DNA of 16,045 bases from Desulfobacteraceae bacterium (GCA_027353395.1 DAIEHU010000025.1:1-16045), one strand, 5' to 3'; shown: positions 1 through 9,600, numbered from the stretch's first letter. Notes: generated by a model not told the origin, from the sequence alone. A program made the numbers and translations.

Positions 1-851
1 TCTTCGTTTTCCTCCTTGCCATCATTCTTGCCATCCGGCACCGGTTTTTTCCAGTACCGGACCTCCACGGGATACATGCGGCCCGATACCTCGATCACCG
101 GCGCGTCGTTAAAAGCTCTGGAAAACTTCTGGGTGTCAATGGTGGCGGAGGTGACGATGACCTTGAGGTCGCTTCTTTTTTGGATGAGATTGCGCAAGAT
201 TCCGAGAATAAAATCAATATTTAGGCTGCGCTCATGGGCCTCGTCAATAATAAGGGTGTCATAGGCGTTCAAAAACCGGTCCGTCTGGGCCTCGGCCAGA
301 AGGATGCCGTCGGTCATGAGCTTGATATACCCGTGTTCCCGGCTGGTGCGGTCCTGAAACCTTATCTGATAGCCCACGGACCGGCCCATGGGTTCGCCGA
401 GTTCCTCACTAATGCGGCCCGCCACCGTGATGGCCGCGATGCGCCGGGGCTGGGTGCAGCCGATGAGCCCGTCAATCCCCCGGCCCGCCTCCAGGCAGAA
501 TTTGGGGAGCTGGGTGGTTTTACCGGAGCCGGTCTCGCCGGATACGATCACCACCGGATGGTTGGATATGGCGTCAATGATGTCCCGTTTCCGGTCGAGA
601 ATCGGCAACAAATCGTCATAGAGCGGCTGAGGCCGGTTGGCTTTCCGGCGTTCCCGAGCCTGGATGGACCTTCGGAGACGGGATTCAAGTGCCCGGATTT
701 TTTCAATCGTTGGTTGATCGGGCGTTAATCTCGGGTTGGACTGCCGGAGCCGCCCGATGTCCCGGATCACCGCATACCGGTCCTGGGGCATGGCGTCTGG
801 CAGGAGCCGCTCGACTTTGCTTATCTGGCTGAAAAGATTTTCCGGTTTCAT
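1..851 (-). CDS. hrpA: HrpA-type DEAH-box ATP-dependent RNA helicase (N-terminal 283 residues, cut by window edge)
   Basis: The minus strand translates without a stop from an ATG at 851 to the left edge. Visible motifs are Walker A GETGSGKT (about residues 105-112), CTQPRR (motif Ia), DEAH (203-206, in IIDEAHERS) and the SAT motif (235-237, TSATID). Their order and wording fit the DEAH/RHA helicases of the HrpA family, which use ATP to remodel RNA or RNA-protein complexes in the cytoplasm. About 100 residues precede Walker A and are rich in Arg and charged residues, as in HrpA. A full family member is roughly 1,300 residues, so about three quarters of the gene lies outside the window. The ribosome-binding site before 851 is weak, so the start is less certain than the identity. 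The gene is divergent from the YjbQ gene, with about 110 bp between them. Confidence 0.9.
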   Translation of the reverse strand, partial: MKPENLFSQISKVERLLPDAMPQDRYAVIRDIGRLRQSNPRLTPDQPTIEKIRALESRLRRSIQARERRKANRPQPLYDDLLPILDRKRDIIDAISNHPVVIVSGETGSGKTTQLPKFCLEAGRGIDGLIGCTQPRRIAAITVAGRISEELGEPMGRSVGYQIRFQDRTSREHGYIKLMTDGILLAEAQTDRFLNAYDTLIIDEAHERSLNIDFILGILRNLIQKRSDLKVIVTSATIDTQKFSRAFNDAPVIEVSGRMYPVEVRYWKKPVPDGKNDGKEENE

Positions 852-960
852 AAAACGGGTTCTATCTCTGATGAAAAATGGTAATATGCGCTGCTGTCAG
901 GCTCTATGTAAATATATCATCTGATTTTGTAAACCATCATTTCTATACACGGGAGAAAAC

Positions 961-1377
961 ATGAAAACCTTTCGCAAGGAGCTTTTTTTCCAGACCCCCA
1001 CCCGGCGGGCGTTTATCAACATCACCCCGGAAGTCGAGGCCTGTATTTCGGAAAGCGGCGTCCGGGAAGGCCTGGTCCTGGTGAACGCCATGCACATCAC
1101 GGCATCCGTCTTTATCAATGACGACGAATCCGGCCTTCACCATGATTATGACAAATGGCTGGAAAAACTCGCGCCCCATGAACCCGTGTCCCAGTACCGG
1201 CACAACGTGGGCGAGGACAACGCGGACGCCCACATGAAACGCCAGATCATGGGCCGGGAGGTGGTGGTGGCCATAACGGACGGGAAACTGGACTTCGGCG
1301 CCTGGGAGCAGATATTTTACGGGGAATTCGACGGCCGCCGCCGCAAACGGGTGCTGGTGAAGATCATCGGGGAGTAA
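961..1377 (+). CDS. YjbQ/UPF0047 family protein
   Basis: The 138-residue product has the full UPF0047/YjbQ signature: H45 followed by ITAS, the block HNxxxxNADAHMKR (residues 81-94) ending in a conserved His-Lys-Arg, then DGKLDFGAWEQI and a C-terminal basic strand ending in IIGE. Length is normal for the family. Family members are small cytoplasmic proteins. Annotation pipelines often call them secondary thiamine-phosphate synthase because of weak thiamine-phosphate synthase activity, but the physiological role is not settled, so I give no gene symbol. A GGGAG ribosome-binding site (951-955) lies 5 bp before the ATG, which supports this start. It stands alone, divergent from the helicase and about 170 bp before the metV cluster. 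Identity of the family is clear; function is open. Confidence 0.9.
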   Translation: MKTFRKELFFQTPTRRAFINITPEVEACISESGVREGLVLVNAMHITASVFINDDESGLHHDYDKWLEKLAPHEPVSQYRHNVGEDNADAHMKRQIMGREVVVAITDGKLDFGAWEQIFYGEFDGRRRKRVLVKIIGE

Positions 1378-1418
1378 AAAGAGCACATTGTAGCAGCTGC
1401 AAATGCCTTTATTTTTTC

Positions 1419-1460
1419 TTGACAGACGCATTATGAATATGAAATTAAACACGTTTTAAT
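1419..1460 (+). promoter_or_regulatory. Possible promoter with overlapping inverted repeat upstream of metV
   Basis: A perfect TTGACA (1419-1424) is followed after 17 bp by AAATTA (1442-1447), a poor match to a -10 box. An inverted repeat, ATTAAA / TTTAAT with a 5-nt centre (1444-1460), overlaps that position and could be a regulator site. The -35 is convincing, the -10 is not. About 90 bp separate it from the metV start. Confidence 0.3.
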
Positions 1461-1547
1461 CGGTTTTTTAAATCGCTCGGAAAAAATAGACAAGCGTGCC
1501 TTCCAAATATTGATTGACGGCATGATCCATTCTCGGAGTTATATGAA

Positions 1548-2225
1548 ATGATAAAAGCCAAACAAAAACCCTTAATGGAAATCCAGCAGTATATCGCCCC
1601 CTACCAGCGCATTCTGATCGCCGGGTGCGGCGGCTGCGTATCCGTTTGCCTGGCCGGCGGCCAGAGGGAAGTTAATTTACTGAAAACCGAACTGGAGCTG
1701 GCGCATTTTCAAACCCATACCGCCAAACACATGCAGGGATACACTCTGGAGCGTCAATGCAATCCCTCGCTCATCAAGGAAATCGAGCCTTATATTGAAA
1801 GCGCCGATTGTGTGCTATCCCTGGCCTGCGGAGCAGGGGTTCAGCTCCTGGCCGAGCGGTATCCCGGAACGCCCGTTTTTCCGGCGGTCAATACCATCGC
1901 CATCGGCGTTGATCTGGATATCGGCCTTTATGAAGAACGGTGCCGGGCCTGCGGCGAATGCGTCCTGGCCTATACAGGCGGCGTATGCCCGGTCACCCGG
2001 TGCGCCAAGGGTCTTTTTAACGGCCCCTGCGGCGGCACCAACGGCGACAAATGCGAAATCAGCAATGAAATCGACTGTGCATGGCACCAGATTTACACCC
2101 GTCTGAAAGCCCAGAACCGGCTCGACGATATTTTAAAAATTCAGCCCCCCATGGAATGGAAAAACCAGATCAAGCGCACCATTGTCCAGAAGGGATATGA
2201 AAACCGGTACATGGAACAAAAATGA
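1548..2225 (+). CDS. metV: MetV-type methylene-tetrahydrofolate reductase partner subunit (MTHFR C-terminal domain protein)
   Basis: The 225-residue soluble product is very rich in cysteine: C27, C30 and C34 in a GCGGC segment, C71, C88, C94, then C132-x2-C135-x2-C138 and C147, C152, C161, C169 and C177, with the hallmark FNGPCGGTNGDKCE near residues 157-170. This matches the MTHFR_C / MetV family, the Zn/Fe-S partner of MetF in the Wood-Ljungdahl pathway of acetogens and sulfate reducers, which helps interconvert methylene-THF and methyl-THF. No metF is present in the window, so the catalytic partner must be encoded elsewhere. GGAG at 1535-1538 lies 9 bp before the ATG. A second ATG at 1543 is out of frame and stops at once. 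The stop overlaps the next start (ATGA), implying translational coupling to the membrane protein. Family assignment is good; electron donor and acceptor are unknown. Confidence 0.85.
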   Translation: MIKAKQKPLMEIQQYIAPYQRILIAGCGGCVSVCLAGGQREVNLLKTELELAHFQTHTAKHMQGYTLERQCNPSLIKEIEPYIESADCVLSLACGAGVQLLAERYPGTPVFPAVNTIAIGVDLDIGLYEERCRACGECVLAYTGGVCPVTRCAKGLFNGPCGGTNGDKCEISNEIDCAWHQIYTRLKAQNRLDDILKIQPPMEWKNQIKRTIVQKGYENRYMEQK

Positions 2226-2911
2226 ACCCCGCCATTTTCTATAATTTCATCGAAGGTCCTCTGGTCTGGCTGTCGCTTGCGGTTTTTCTTTCAGGCATTG
2301 TTTTTCAGGCCTTGCGGCTGTCGAAAATGATGCAGCCAAGCCTTAACGGCCGAAAAATACCGGAAAAAGAATTACCGGTTCCGAACACCCTGACCAAAAA
2401 AGAACGATTCATCCGCAACCTCTTTTTTCTGAAGAATTCCATTCTGGGGATCAATCCCCTGATAGTTTTCATCAGCCTGATATTCCACCTGTGCATCCTG
2501 ACGACGCCGCTATTTGTACCGGCTCATGCGGTGCTGCTGGAAAATTTTTTCGGGTTCAGCCAGATTTCATGGTCCCCGCGCTTTGCCCATTTCCTGACCG
2601 GGCTGATCCTGGTTTGCGGGTTCTTTTTCATCACCCGGCGCATCATCATCCGCCGTGTGCGGGCCATCACCACAGCTTACGACTACCTGATGCTGGGTCT
2701 GGCCCTGGCCCCGTTTCTGACCGGATACCTGGCGCACGCAAACGTGGGCGATTACCGCCTCATGATAACGCTCCATATCCTTTCCGGCGAACTGATGCTG
2801 ATACTGATACCGTTTTCCAAATTCTTTCACATGATCTTTTTCTTTTTCAGCCGGTTCGCCATTGTCAATGAATACAGCCTGGGAGCGCCCAAACGGTCCT
2901 GGCAGTTTTAA
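2222..2911 (+). CDS. NarI/HdrE/TmcC-like cytochrome b-type membrane protein
   Basis: The 229-residue product has about five hydrophobic segments (near residues 10-32, 75-97, 120-138, 152-172 and 184-210). Histidines in or beside the helices (H89, H102, H123, H172, H185, H203) could ligate b haems. Size and layout fit the respiratory nitrate reductase gamma / HdrE / DsrM / TmcC superfamily, which passes electrons between the quinone pool and a cytoplasmic Fe-S protein. The loop between helices 1 and 2 is long and basic, as is usual on the cytoplasmic side. The start overlaps the metV stop by 4 bp, and an Fe-S gene follows after 50 bp, so the three genes are probably one transcript. Haem content and the link to the quinone pool are inferred from family, not seen directly. 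Confidence 0.75.
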   Translation: MNPAIFYNFIEGPLVWLSLAVFLSGIVFQALRLSKMMQPSLNGRKIPEKELPVPNTLTKKERFIRNLFFLKNSILGINPLIVFISLIFHLCILTTPLFVPAHAVLLENFFGFSQISWSPRFAHFLTGLILVCGFFFITRRIIIRRVRAITTAYDYLMLGLALAPFLTGYLAHANVGDYRLMITLHILSGELMLILIPFSKFFHMIFFFFSRFAIVNEYSLGAPKRSWQF

Positions 2912-2961
2912 TCCGCCAGGGGCCTTATCCTTATTATCTGACACCTGATTACGAGCAACCA

Positions 2962-3348
2962 ATGGAAAACAACACCCAACCCATACCCGACACGCCCGCC
3001 ATCCAGACGATTCTGAATGCGAATCAAAAACAGATCAAAATCGGCCTGACCATGTGCGCCCATTGCAGCCTGTGCGCGGAAAGCTGTTTTTTGTATATGT
3101 CCCACGAAGGCGACCCGCGGTATATGCCATCCTATAAATTCCTGAACTCCGTGGGCGCGCTCTGGAGGAAAAAAGGCCGGGCCAGCCAGGCCCAGCTTGA
3201 AGTCATGCGGGATCTGGTGTTTGACAACTGCGTGCTGTGCACCCGTTGCTATTGCCCGCTGGGCATCGACATCCCATCGCTTATCGCCCTGGGCCGCCGG
3301 ATCTGCCGCTCTCAGAATCTGTTCCGGACTTACGATAAATCCGCATGA
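2962..3348 (+). CDS. Short HdrC/TmcB-like Fe-S protein with two cluster motifs
   Basis: The 128-residue cytoplasmic product has a first motif C32-x2-C35-x2-C38-x3-C42 and a second, C90-x2-C93-x2-C96-x1-C98-Pro, plus C115. The stretch after the first motif (HEGDPRYMPSYKF) and the GIDI after the second resemble the N-terminal Fe-S domain of HdrD, TmcB and DsrK. Those proteins are usually 400-550 residues and carry C-terminal CCG domains. Here the protein ends right after the Fe-S domain, so it is either an HdrC-like electron carrier or a shortened HdrD/TmcB. I see no CCG sequence in the following 365 bp. The second motif has one residue between its last two cysteines where three are usual. The ribosome-binding site is weak. 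It probably links the membrane cytochrome to MetV/MetF; this is inference from neighbours. Confidence 0.75.
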   Translation: MENNTQPIPDTPAIQTILNANQKQIKIGLTMCAHCSLCAESCFLYMSHEGDPRYMPSYKFLNSVGALWRKKGRASQAQLEVMRDLVFDNCVLCTRCYCPLGIDIPSLIALGRRICRSQNLFRTYDKSA

Positions 3349-3713
3349 TCGAGAAAAATCACTCCGGCCAATAAATAAACCCGCCTCAGGCGCATTTTAT
3401 CTGCGCCCGGAATGGGCGAGGATAAACCTCGCCTCTACAAAAACAGCAATCATCTGTTTCCTCGTGACACCCGCCTTCTTCAGCGCCTTGACAGCGGATC
3501 CAATTCCATGTGATAATCCGTCATCGTTTCACATTCGCGCCTGTCCACCCCTTCAGCCGCCGGCGCTTCGTTGACGGCGGTCTCTGTTTTACCCGCGGCA
3601 TCGGGCGGATCATCAAACGCCTGCCAGGCGGATGCGGCGATAAAATAAAATTTACCTCCAGCGCATCTCACGGCGCCCCATTCTTCTTTCAGTTGCTCAG
3701 AAGATACGGTCTT
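3349..3713. other. Non-coding stretch between the metV cluster and the histidine kinase
   Basis: There is no convincing gene in these 365 bp. A frame open from 3510 joins the kinase gene, but its residues look like random low-complexity coding with no domain or good ribosome-binding site. The only structure I can support is the pair of tandem hairpins at 3389-3433. No clear intrinsic terminator for the upstream cluster was seen. Confidence 0.6.
3389..3433. repeat. Two tandem hairpins, candidate dispersed REP-like repeat
   Basis: The first hairpin is GGCGCA (3389-3394) with TGCGCC (3402-3407) and a 7-nt loop. The second is GGCGAGG (3415-3421) with CCTCGCC (3427-3433) and a 5-nt ATAAA loop. 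Both stems are perfect. The second is followed by TCTACAAAAA, not by a U-tract, so it is not a normal terminator in either direction. From memory, a GGGCGA-hairpin followed by CTACAAAA resembles short palindromic repeats spread through many bacterial genomes. One copy only is visible here. Confidence 0.5.
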
Positions 3714-6608
3714 ATGATACGGTTTAAAAAAATTTACTATCTTTTGTCCATCATCGTCGTGGCCCTGGGGTATACGCTCTTTTCCGCCTATAACGATTTG
3801 AAAAATAAAACGATAACGGAATTTAACGTTCAGCAGGCCTTACTCGCGCAACAGGCGGCCGACAGCATCGAAAAACATTTCCGCCATTATCTGCAGGATA
3901 TTGAAAGCCTTTCCGAAATTGGTCCCATTGCGGCCATGGACGGCCCCGGCAGGGAATTAATGCAAGCCTTTTACACCAAGCACACCCATGAAATCCTGGC
4001 GATCACCCGTGTCAATGAACGTGGCCGCATCCTCTATACGGTTCCCTTCAACAAATCGGTCATCGGTTCGGATATTTCCGGACAAGCACACATCCGCCAA
4101 ATTCTTGAAACCCATAAGCCTTTGGTGAGTGAAGTATTTACAGCGGTTCAGGGCTACCGGACCGTGGCCTGCCATGTGCCGGTATTTGATAAATCGGAAT
4201 TCAAAGGGACTCTGGCGGTCCTTTTCCCTTTCAATCTTCTTTCGGAAGAATTCATAAAAACCATCAACACCGGCAGGAACGGGTATGCATGGGTCATCAG
4301 CAGGAAAGGCGTCATGCTGTACAGCCCGGTTCCCGGCCAAATGGATAAAACGGTTTTTGACATTTACCGAAATGATCCTTCCGTCACTTCCATGGCGCGG
4401 GAAATGATATCCGGAAAACACGGCACAGCGCGGTATACGGTAAGCAAGGCCGGGCCGGATGGCATTCAGGAATCAGCAATCCAGGCCGTATATTATCCGA
4501 TCCATCTGGGTAACACGTTCTGGTCTATCGCCGTGGCCTCCCCGGAAAAAGAAATTTTAGCCCCTATGAGGGGTTTCAAAAATCAATTACTGGCTATCGC
4601 ACTGCTGTTTGTGGCGGTTTCGTCCATGTATTCTTTTTTTATCATACGTGCGGGAGCCATTCTAAACGAAGAGAAAAAACGCCGTCAAACCGAAGCGGCG
4701 TTGCTCGAAAGCGAAAAAAGATACAGGACCATACTGGATGATATTGAAGACGGGTATTTTGAAGTGGATATCCGGGGGAATCTAACTTTTTTTAACAATG
4801 CATTATGCCATATTCTCGGATATTCCCCATCCGATCTTGCGGGAAAAAACAACCGGGAATTCATGGATGCGGCAAATGCTGAGAAGATTTACCGGACGTT
4901 CAACAAGGTTTTCGAAACAGAAAAACTGTTTAAAGGGTTTGACTGGGAAGTGATTCAAAAAAACGGCGCAAGGCGGCAGCTCGACACGGCCATTTCTTTA
5001 ATAAAAGACAAGGCCGGACGGAAAATAGGTTTTCGGGGAATCGCACGGGACATATCGGAACGAAAACTGGTGGAAGAAAAAATGCGCGAATACAAAAACC
5101 GTTATCAGGCCTTGTTTGACCGGTCCCTCGACTGTGTGTTTATCCATGATTTCAAGGGAAAATTCATCGATGCCAACGAAGCGGCGATAAAAATGCTGGG
5201 ATATGACAAACACGATCTGCTGAACCTGTCAATGAAAGATATTCTTAGCAAGGATCAGTATCCGCTGGCCATCCTGGTTGTAAAAGAACTTCAAGAAAAC
5301 GGTTTCCAGAAAAAACTCACCGGATTCAGGCTGAAGCACAAAAATGGACAGAGCGTAGATGTTGAGACAACCAGCGCCGTCATCTACAAAGACGGACAGC
5401 CCTGTGCCATACAGGGAATCGCACGGGACATCACCGAAAAGCTAAAGATGGAAGTGCAATTCCATCAGGCCCGGAAAATAGAGGCCATCGGCACCCTGGC
5501 CGGCGGCATTGCCCATGATTTCAACAATATTCTGACCGCCATTATCGGGTATACCGAGATGGCGCAGTATGCGCTCCCGAAAGACAGCCCGGCAGCCGCT
5601 CACATCAGCAAAGTCTATCATGCCGGCAGCCGAGCCCGGGATCTGGTCAAACAAATTCTCGCCTTCAGTCGGCAGACGGAATATGACCTTAAAACCATTA
5701 AAATACAGGATGTCGTCAAAGAAGCCATCACCTTCCTGAGAGCTTCCATTCCAACGACCATTGATATCCGGCAAAACATCCAGGCGGACTGCGCCCCTAT
5801 CAAGGCGGACCCGACCCAGATTCACCAGATCATGATGAATCTTTGCACCAATGCTTACCACGCCATGCGTGAAACCGGCGGGGTTCTCAGCATTTCTCTG
5901 CGCCAGACGGAGATAAACCTGGACAATAAAGGGGCGGGCGGAATTTCTTCACGGCCCGGCGCATTTGTGTCGCTTTCGGTCAGAGATACCGGCACGGGCA
6001 TCGAGAAAGACGTTCTGGAAAAAATTTTTGATCCCTACTTCACGACCAAGCCCAAGGGAGAAGGCACGGGCATGGGCCTTGCTTTGGTGCATGGCATTGT
6101 GAAAAGCTATGGCGGGGACATCTCGGTTGACAGCGAAATTGGAAAAGGGACCACATTCCGCATATTTTTTCCGGTTGCAGCGGAAGCGCTCCTGTCCGGA
6201 CAGAATGATGACGCCGGCAGCCCCGCGCCCAGAGGCCATGAGCATATCCTGGTAGTGGATGATGAAAGCGTGGTTGCCGACATCAACCGGCAAACGCTGG
6301 AAAGCTTGGGCTATCAGGTCAGCGCTTTTACCTCCAGCGAAACGGCGATGGCAGAGTTTCTTGCAAAAACAGATAGTTATGATCTAATCCTCACGGACAT
6401 GACCATGCCCCGGTTAAACGGGCTCCAGCTTGCGGAAAAAATTCACGCGGTCAGACCTGATATACCGATTGTTCTCTGCACCGGGTTCAGCGATCTGATC
6501 ACGGAAGAAAAAATTCACGCCGCGGGCATCCGGAAGATGATCATGAAGCCGGTCTTTCGAAACGATCTGGCGGCGGCCATTCGCATGGCGCTGGATAACC
6601 CGGCGTAA
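3714..6608 (+). CDS. Membrane-bound dCache-PAS-PAS hybrid sensor histidine kinase with C-terminal receiver domain
   Basis: From the ATG at 3714 the product has 964 residues. The order is: TM helix (about 5-23), periplasmic Cache-type sensor (about 30-285), second TM helix (about 292-314), PAS 1 (about 333-455), PAS 2 (about 460-582, ending in the GIARDIT segment typical of PAC), HisKA with the phospho-acceptor H601 in AHDFNN, HATPase with N box (MMNLCTNA), DTGTGI and GTGMGLALVHG, then a receiver (about 843-960) with D849/D850, phospho-acceptor D895 in LTDMTMP, and a terminal MKP lysine. All key residues are present, so it should autophosphorylate and relay to its own receiver. The signal is unknown; Cache domains often bind small organic molecules. 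The frame stays open up to 3510, but I chose 3714 because it begins a normal n-region (MIRFKK) and TM helix. No cognate regulator lies beside it. Confidence 0.9.
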   Translation: MIRFKKIYYLLSIIVVALGYTLFSAYNDLKNKTITEFNVQQALLAQQAADSIEKHFRHYLQDIESLSEIGPIAAMDGPGRELMQAFYTKHTHEILAITRVNERGRILYTVPFNKSVIGSDISGQAHIRQILETHKPLVSEVFTAVQGYRTVACHVPVFDKSEFKGTLAVLFPFNLLSEEFIKTINTGRNGYAWVISRKGVMLYSPVPGQMDKTVFDIYRNDPSVTSMAREMISGKHGTARYTVSKAGPDGIQESAIQAVYYPIHLGNTFWSIAVASPEKEILAPMRGFKNQLLAIALLFVAVSSMYSFFIIRAGAILNEEKKRRQTEAALLESEKRYRTILDDIEDGYFEVDIRGNLTFFNNALCHILGYSPSDLAGKNNREFMDAANAEKIYRTFNKVFETEKLFKGFDWEVIQKNGARRQLDTAISLIKDKAGRKIGFRGIARDISERKLVEEKMREYKNRYQALFDRSLDCVFIHDFKGKFIDANEAAIKMLGYDKHDLLNLSMKDILSKDQYPLAILVVKELQENGFQKKLTGFRLKHKNGQSVDVETTSAVIYKDGQPCAIQGIARDITEKLKMEVQFHQARKIEAIGTLAGGIAHDFNNILTAIIGYTEMAQYALPKDSPAAAHISKVYHAGSRARDLVKQILAFSRQTEYDLKTIKIQDVVKEAITFLRASIPTTIDIRQNIQADCAPIKADPTQIHQIMMNLCTNAYHAMRETGGVLSISLRQTEINLDNKGAGGISSRPGAFVSLSVRDTGTGIEKDVLEKIFDPYFTTKPKGEGTGMGLALVHGIVKSYGGDISVDSEIGKGTTFRIFFPVAAEALLSGQNDDAGSPAPRGHEHILVVDDESVVADINRQTLESLGYQVSAFTSSETAMAEFLAKTDSYDLILTDMTMPRLNGLQLAEKIHAVRPDIPIVLCTGFSDLITEEKIHAAGIRKMIMKPVFRNDLAAAIRMALDNPA

Positions 6609-6634
6609 CGCCTGTTTCCACTTCCGGAATAAAT

Positions 6635-9600
6635 TCAGCGATCCTCTCCGGTAACGCCCATGACCCAGGCCAGGGTAACCTGGGCGACCAGATAATCCCT
6701 GCGCCCTCTGGAGAGACTGATATGGGCCTGTTTCAGGTTTAATTCCGCATCTTCCACGTCCAGGCGCGTCATTGCCCCGAACTCATACCCTTTTTCCGCC
6801 ATAAAAAGAAGTTTTTCCGCCTGGGCGACGGTTTCATGCAACGCATTGACGATCTCCCCCGCCTCTCTGACCGCGTTTACCGCCTGCCTGACCTGAAGCT
6901 CAAGGGTGTCGTTCAGTTTTTCCATGTCCAGCTCAAGAGATCTGCACTGGCTTTCGGCCTGCATCACCAGGCCTTTTGTTTTCCCGCTGTCGAAAATCGG
7001 GTATGTCATAAAAATCCCTAAAGACCATGCATTTCCGTCCGCATTCGTTTCCCCGTAGGACAGATCGTGAAACCCGTACATGGATTGAAAATCCAGTCTT
7101 GGCTTATTGTATCCCCGGCTGATGGTGACATTTTCCCCTTCCGCTGCGATCTGATGCTGTAACTGGAATATCTCCGGCCGGTGTGATCGCGTTTTTGCCA
7201 TCACATCATCAAATTCCGGATATGCCGCCACCGTGACATCCAGACTGCCGTTCACGTCAATGGCCTCATTCACACCCAGCAGAAACCGCAGCCGGTCTTT
7301 TGCCATGATAATCGCGTTTTCAGCACGGATTGCCTCGGGCTTGGCGTTATCCAGCGAAACGCTGGCCGCCAGCACATCATAATCCGTGGCCGTGCCGGCC
7401 TTGAATTTTTTCCGGGCTTCATCGTAATGACGCTGTTTCTGGGTGATGATTTGCTGAGCCAGGCCATGAAGGTCTTTTGCAAGCAGTATGTCATAAAACG
7501 CAATACTCACGTCCCGAAGCGCGGCCTGCTCCGCGACAGCCACTCCTTGCGCGGATGCGGCCATAAGTTCTCCGGCTCCGCGGATGGCTGCCGCCACCTG
7601 TCCCCATGTAAAAATGACCTGGGACAATTTGGCTTCCAGAGCGCCAAACCGTTGATCCGTTGGCACGTCAAACAGGCCGCCGCCCATGGCTTTCCTGCTC
7701 TCATCCTCGGACTGGTCAACATATGACTTGATGGAAAGCTGAGGCCAGGCCGACGACCGCTGTTCCAGATAAAATCCCTCCACGCTCCGGGTGGATTCCT
7801 TGGCTTTTAAAATGTCCTTGTTTTTCTGAACCGCAATTTGCCGGGCTTCCTTCAGAGAGATGGTCCGGACTATCGTTTCTGGCATTTCCCCGGCCTGGCT
7901 GACAACGCTCATAAAAATCATGCCGGTTGCAATAAGCGCCGCCGCGATATGCTGGCCCTTAATTTTTTTGATAAAATCATCCAGAAGGGAATAGACCACC
8001 GGAACGATCAGGAGCGTTAATAGGGTGGAGGTGATGAGTCCGCCGATGACGGCCCTCGCCATGGGCGCGCGCATTTCCGACCCGGCCCCCAGGGCCAGAG
8101 ACAGGGGGAGCATCCCGAATATCATGGCAAGCGTGGTCATGATGATGGGCCGAAGCCGCGTTCGGCCCGCGGTGATCAGCGCCTCCCGGCGTTCAAGACC
8201 CCGGCTTCTGAGCACATTGGCGTAATCCACCAGAAGAATGGCGTTTTTGGTCACCAGCCCCATGAGCAGAATCAAACCGATTAGGGACATGATATTGATG
8301 GTGTCCCCGGTCAGGGTCAGCATGCCCACCATTCCCACAATGGAAAGGGGAAGGGAAAGCATGATGGCAAAGGGCTGCACGAAAGACTCGAACTGGGCCG
8401 CCAAGATAAGGTAGACAAAAACGATAGCGAGCAACAGGGATTCGGCCATATAACCGAAGGATTCTTCCATGTCCTCGCTTTCTCCGTAATACATAATCCG
8501 ATACCCCGGCGGCATGGTTTTAGCCACCTGGTCCGTGATCTCTTTGGCTTTTGCCGTGGCCGTGCCCAAGGGGATCTGGTCAAGGTTGGCGGATACGACC
8601 ACTTCCCGGAGCAGATCATAACGGTCGATTTCAGACGGGGTATTGCTCATGGTGTAGGTCACGATGTTGCTTAAGGGAATCAGGGCGGATTTCCCAGGAA
8701 GGCCGTGAACCACCATCCGGAGATCGTTTAACTGCGCCGGGTTCCGCCGCAAGGCCTCGGGCAGACGGACGCGCACATCCACCGCATCGCCGTCCTTGTC
8801 TTCATAGGTCGTAATGACGGAGCCCGCCACCAGAGCACCGATGGTCCGGGCGATAGTCCCGGAGGAAAGCCCAGCATCCGTCGCCTTCTGGCGGTCAACC
8901 GTAAGCCGGTATTCCGGAATGTCGTATTCCAGCGTCATTTCCAGATCCTCAATCCGGGCGATCCGGGTCAGATCTCTTTTAATAAGCGCGCCGTAACTTT
9001 TCAACTGGTCCAGATCATCTCCCCGGACGCTGATGAGCAAGGGTTTCCGGTCGTCCATGCGCCCGGCGTCCTCAATGGAGGGAATGATGCCCGCAACCGT
9101 TGAGAGTTTGCGGCGGACATCAGACATGATTTCATACTGGCCCCGCTTGCGTTCGCCTTTTTCCGTCAGTTTTACAAAAATGACCGCGTTTTGTACCGTG
9201 CTCCAGTCTCCCGCGCCAATGGTGGAATAGGTGTACTTGATTTCAGGATATTGTTTTAATGCCTCCAGCACCTTCAGCACCCGGCCCTTGGTTTCATCCA
9301 AAGACGCATTGGGCGCGCTTTTGAATTTTAAAATAAACTCGCTCTGGTCATAGACGGGGATGAAACTTTTCTCAATGGTCGTAAAAAGCTGGATGCCAAG
9401 AATAAAGGAGACCAGAGCAATAAGGAGCATCGACTTGCGATGGTCCAGGGCCCAGCCCACCACCCGTTGATACCGGTCCGCCAGGCCGTCGAATCCCCGG
9501 TTGAATGCGTCCAGCCACCGGGTGAAAAACCGGCGCTTGCCCTGGCCCTGGATATCCGGGTCAAGCCATCGGGAAGAGAGCATGGGATCCAGGGTAAAGG

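Noticed and set aside
925..949. Promoter directly before the YjbQ gene (TTGTAA and TATACA)
   Set aside because: Spacing between the boxes is only 11 bp and the start of transcription would fall on the ribosome-binding site.
943..1452. 169-residue minus-strand open frame over the YjbQ gene
   Set aside because: The plus strand matches UPF0047 across its whole length with a good ribosome-binding site; the antisense frame has no family features.
3346..3372. Second possible read-through TGA at the end of the short Fe-S gene
   Set aside because: The frame after this TGA soon meets another stop and shows no family sequence, unlike the TGA at 15960.
3415..3433. Intrinsic terminator for the metV cluster
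   Set aside because: The hairpin is perfect but is followed by TCTACAAAAA with no T-tract on the plus strand, and the minus strand also lacks one on its downstream side.
3510..3713. In-frame upstream extension of the histidine kinase by 68 residues
   Set aside because: It has no domain, looks like chance coding, lacks a good ribosome-binding site, and would bury the N-terminal TM helix behind an odd basic tail. The ATG at 3714 gives a normal membrane kinase start.
7910..8000. Separate start for a stand-alone TolC gene at the RND junction
   Set aside because: The ATG codons at residues 1037 and 1040 of the fusion would remove the basic part of the signal sequence, and a GTG at 1011 has no ribosome-binding site, so a single fused frame is the better reading.
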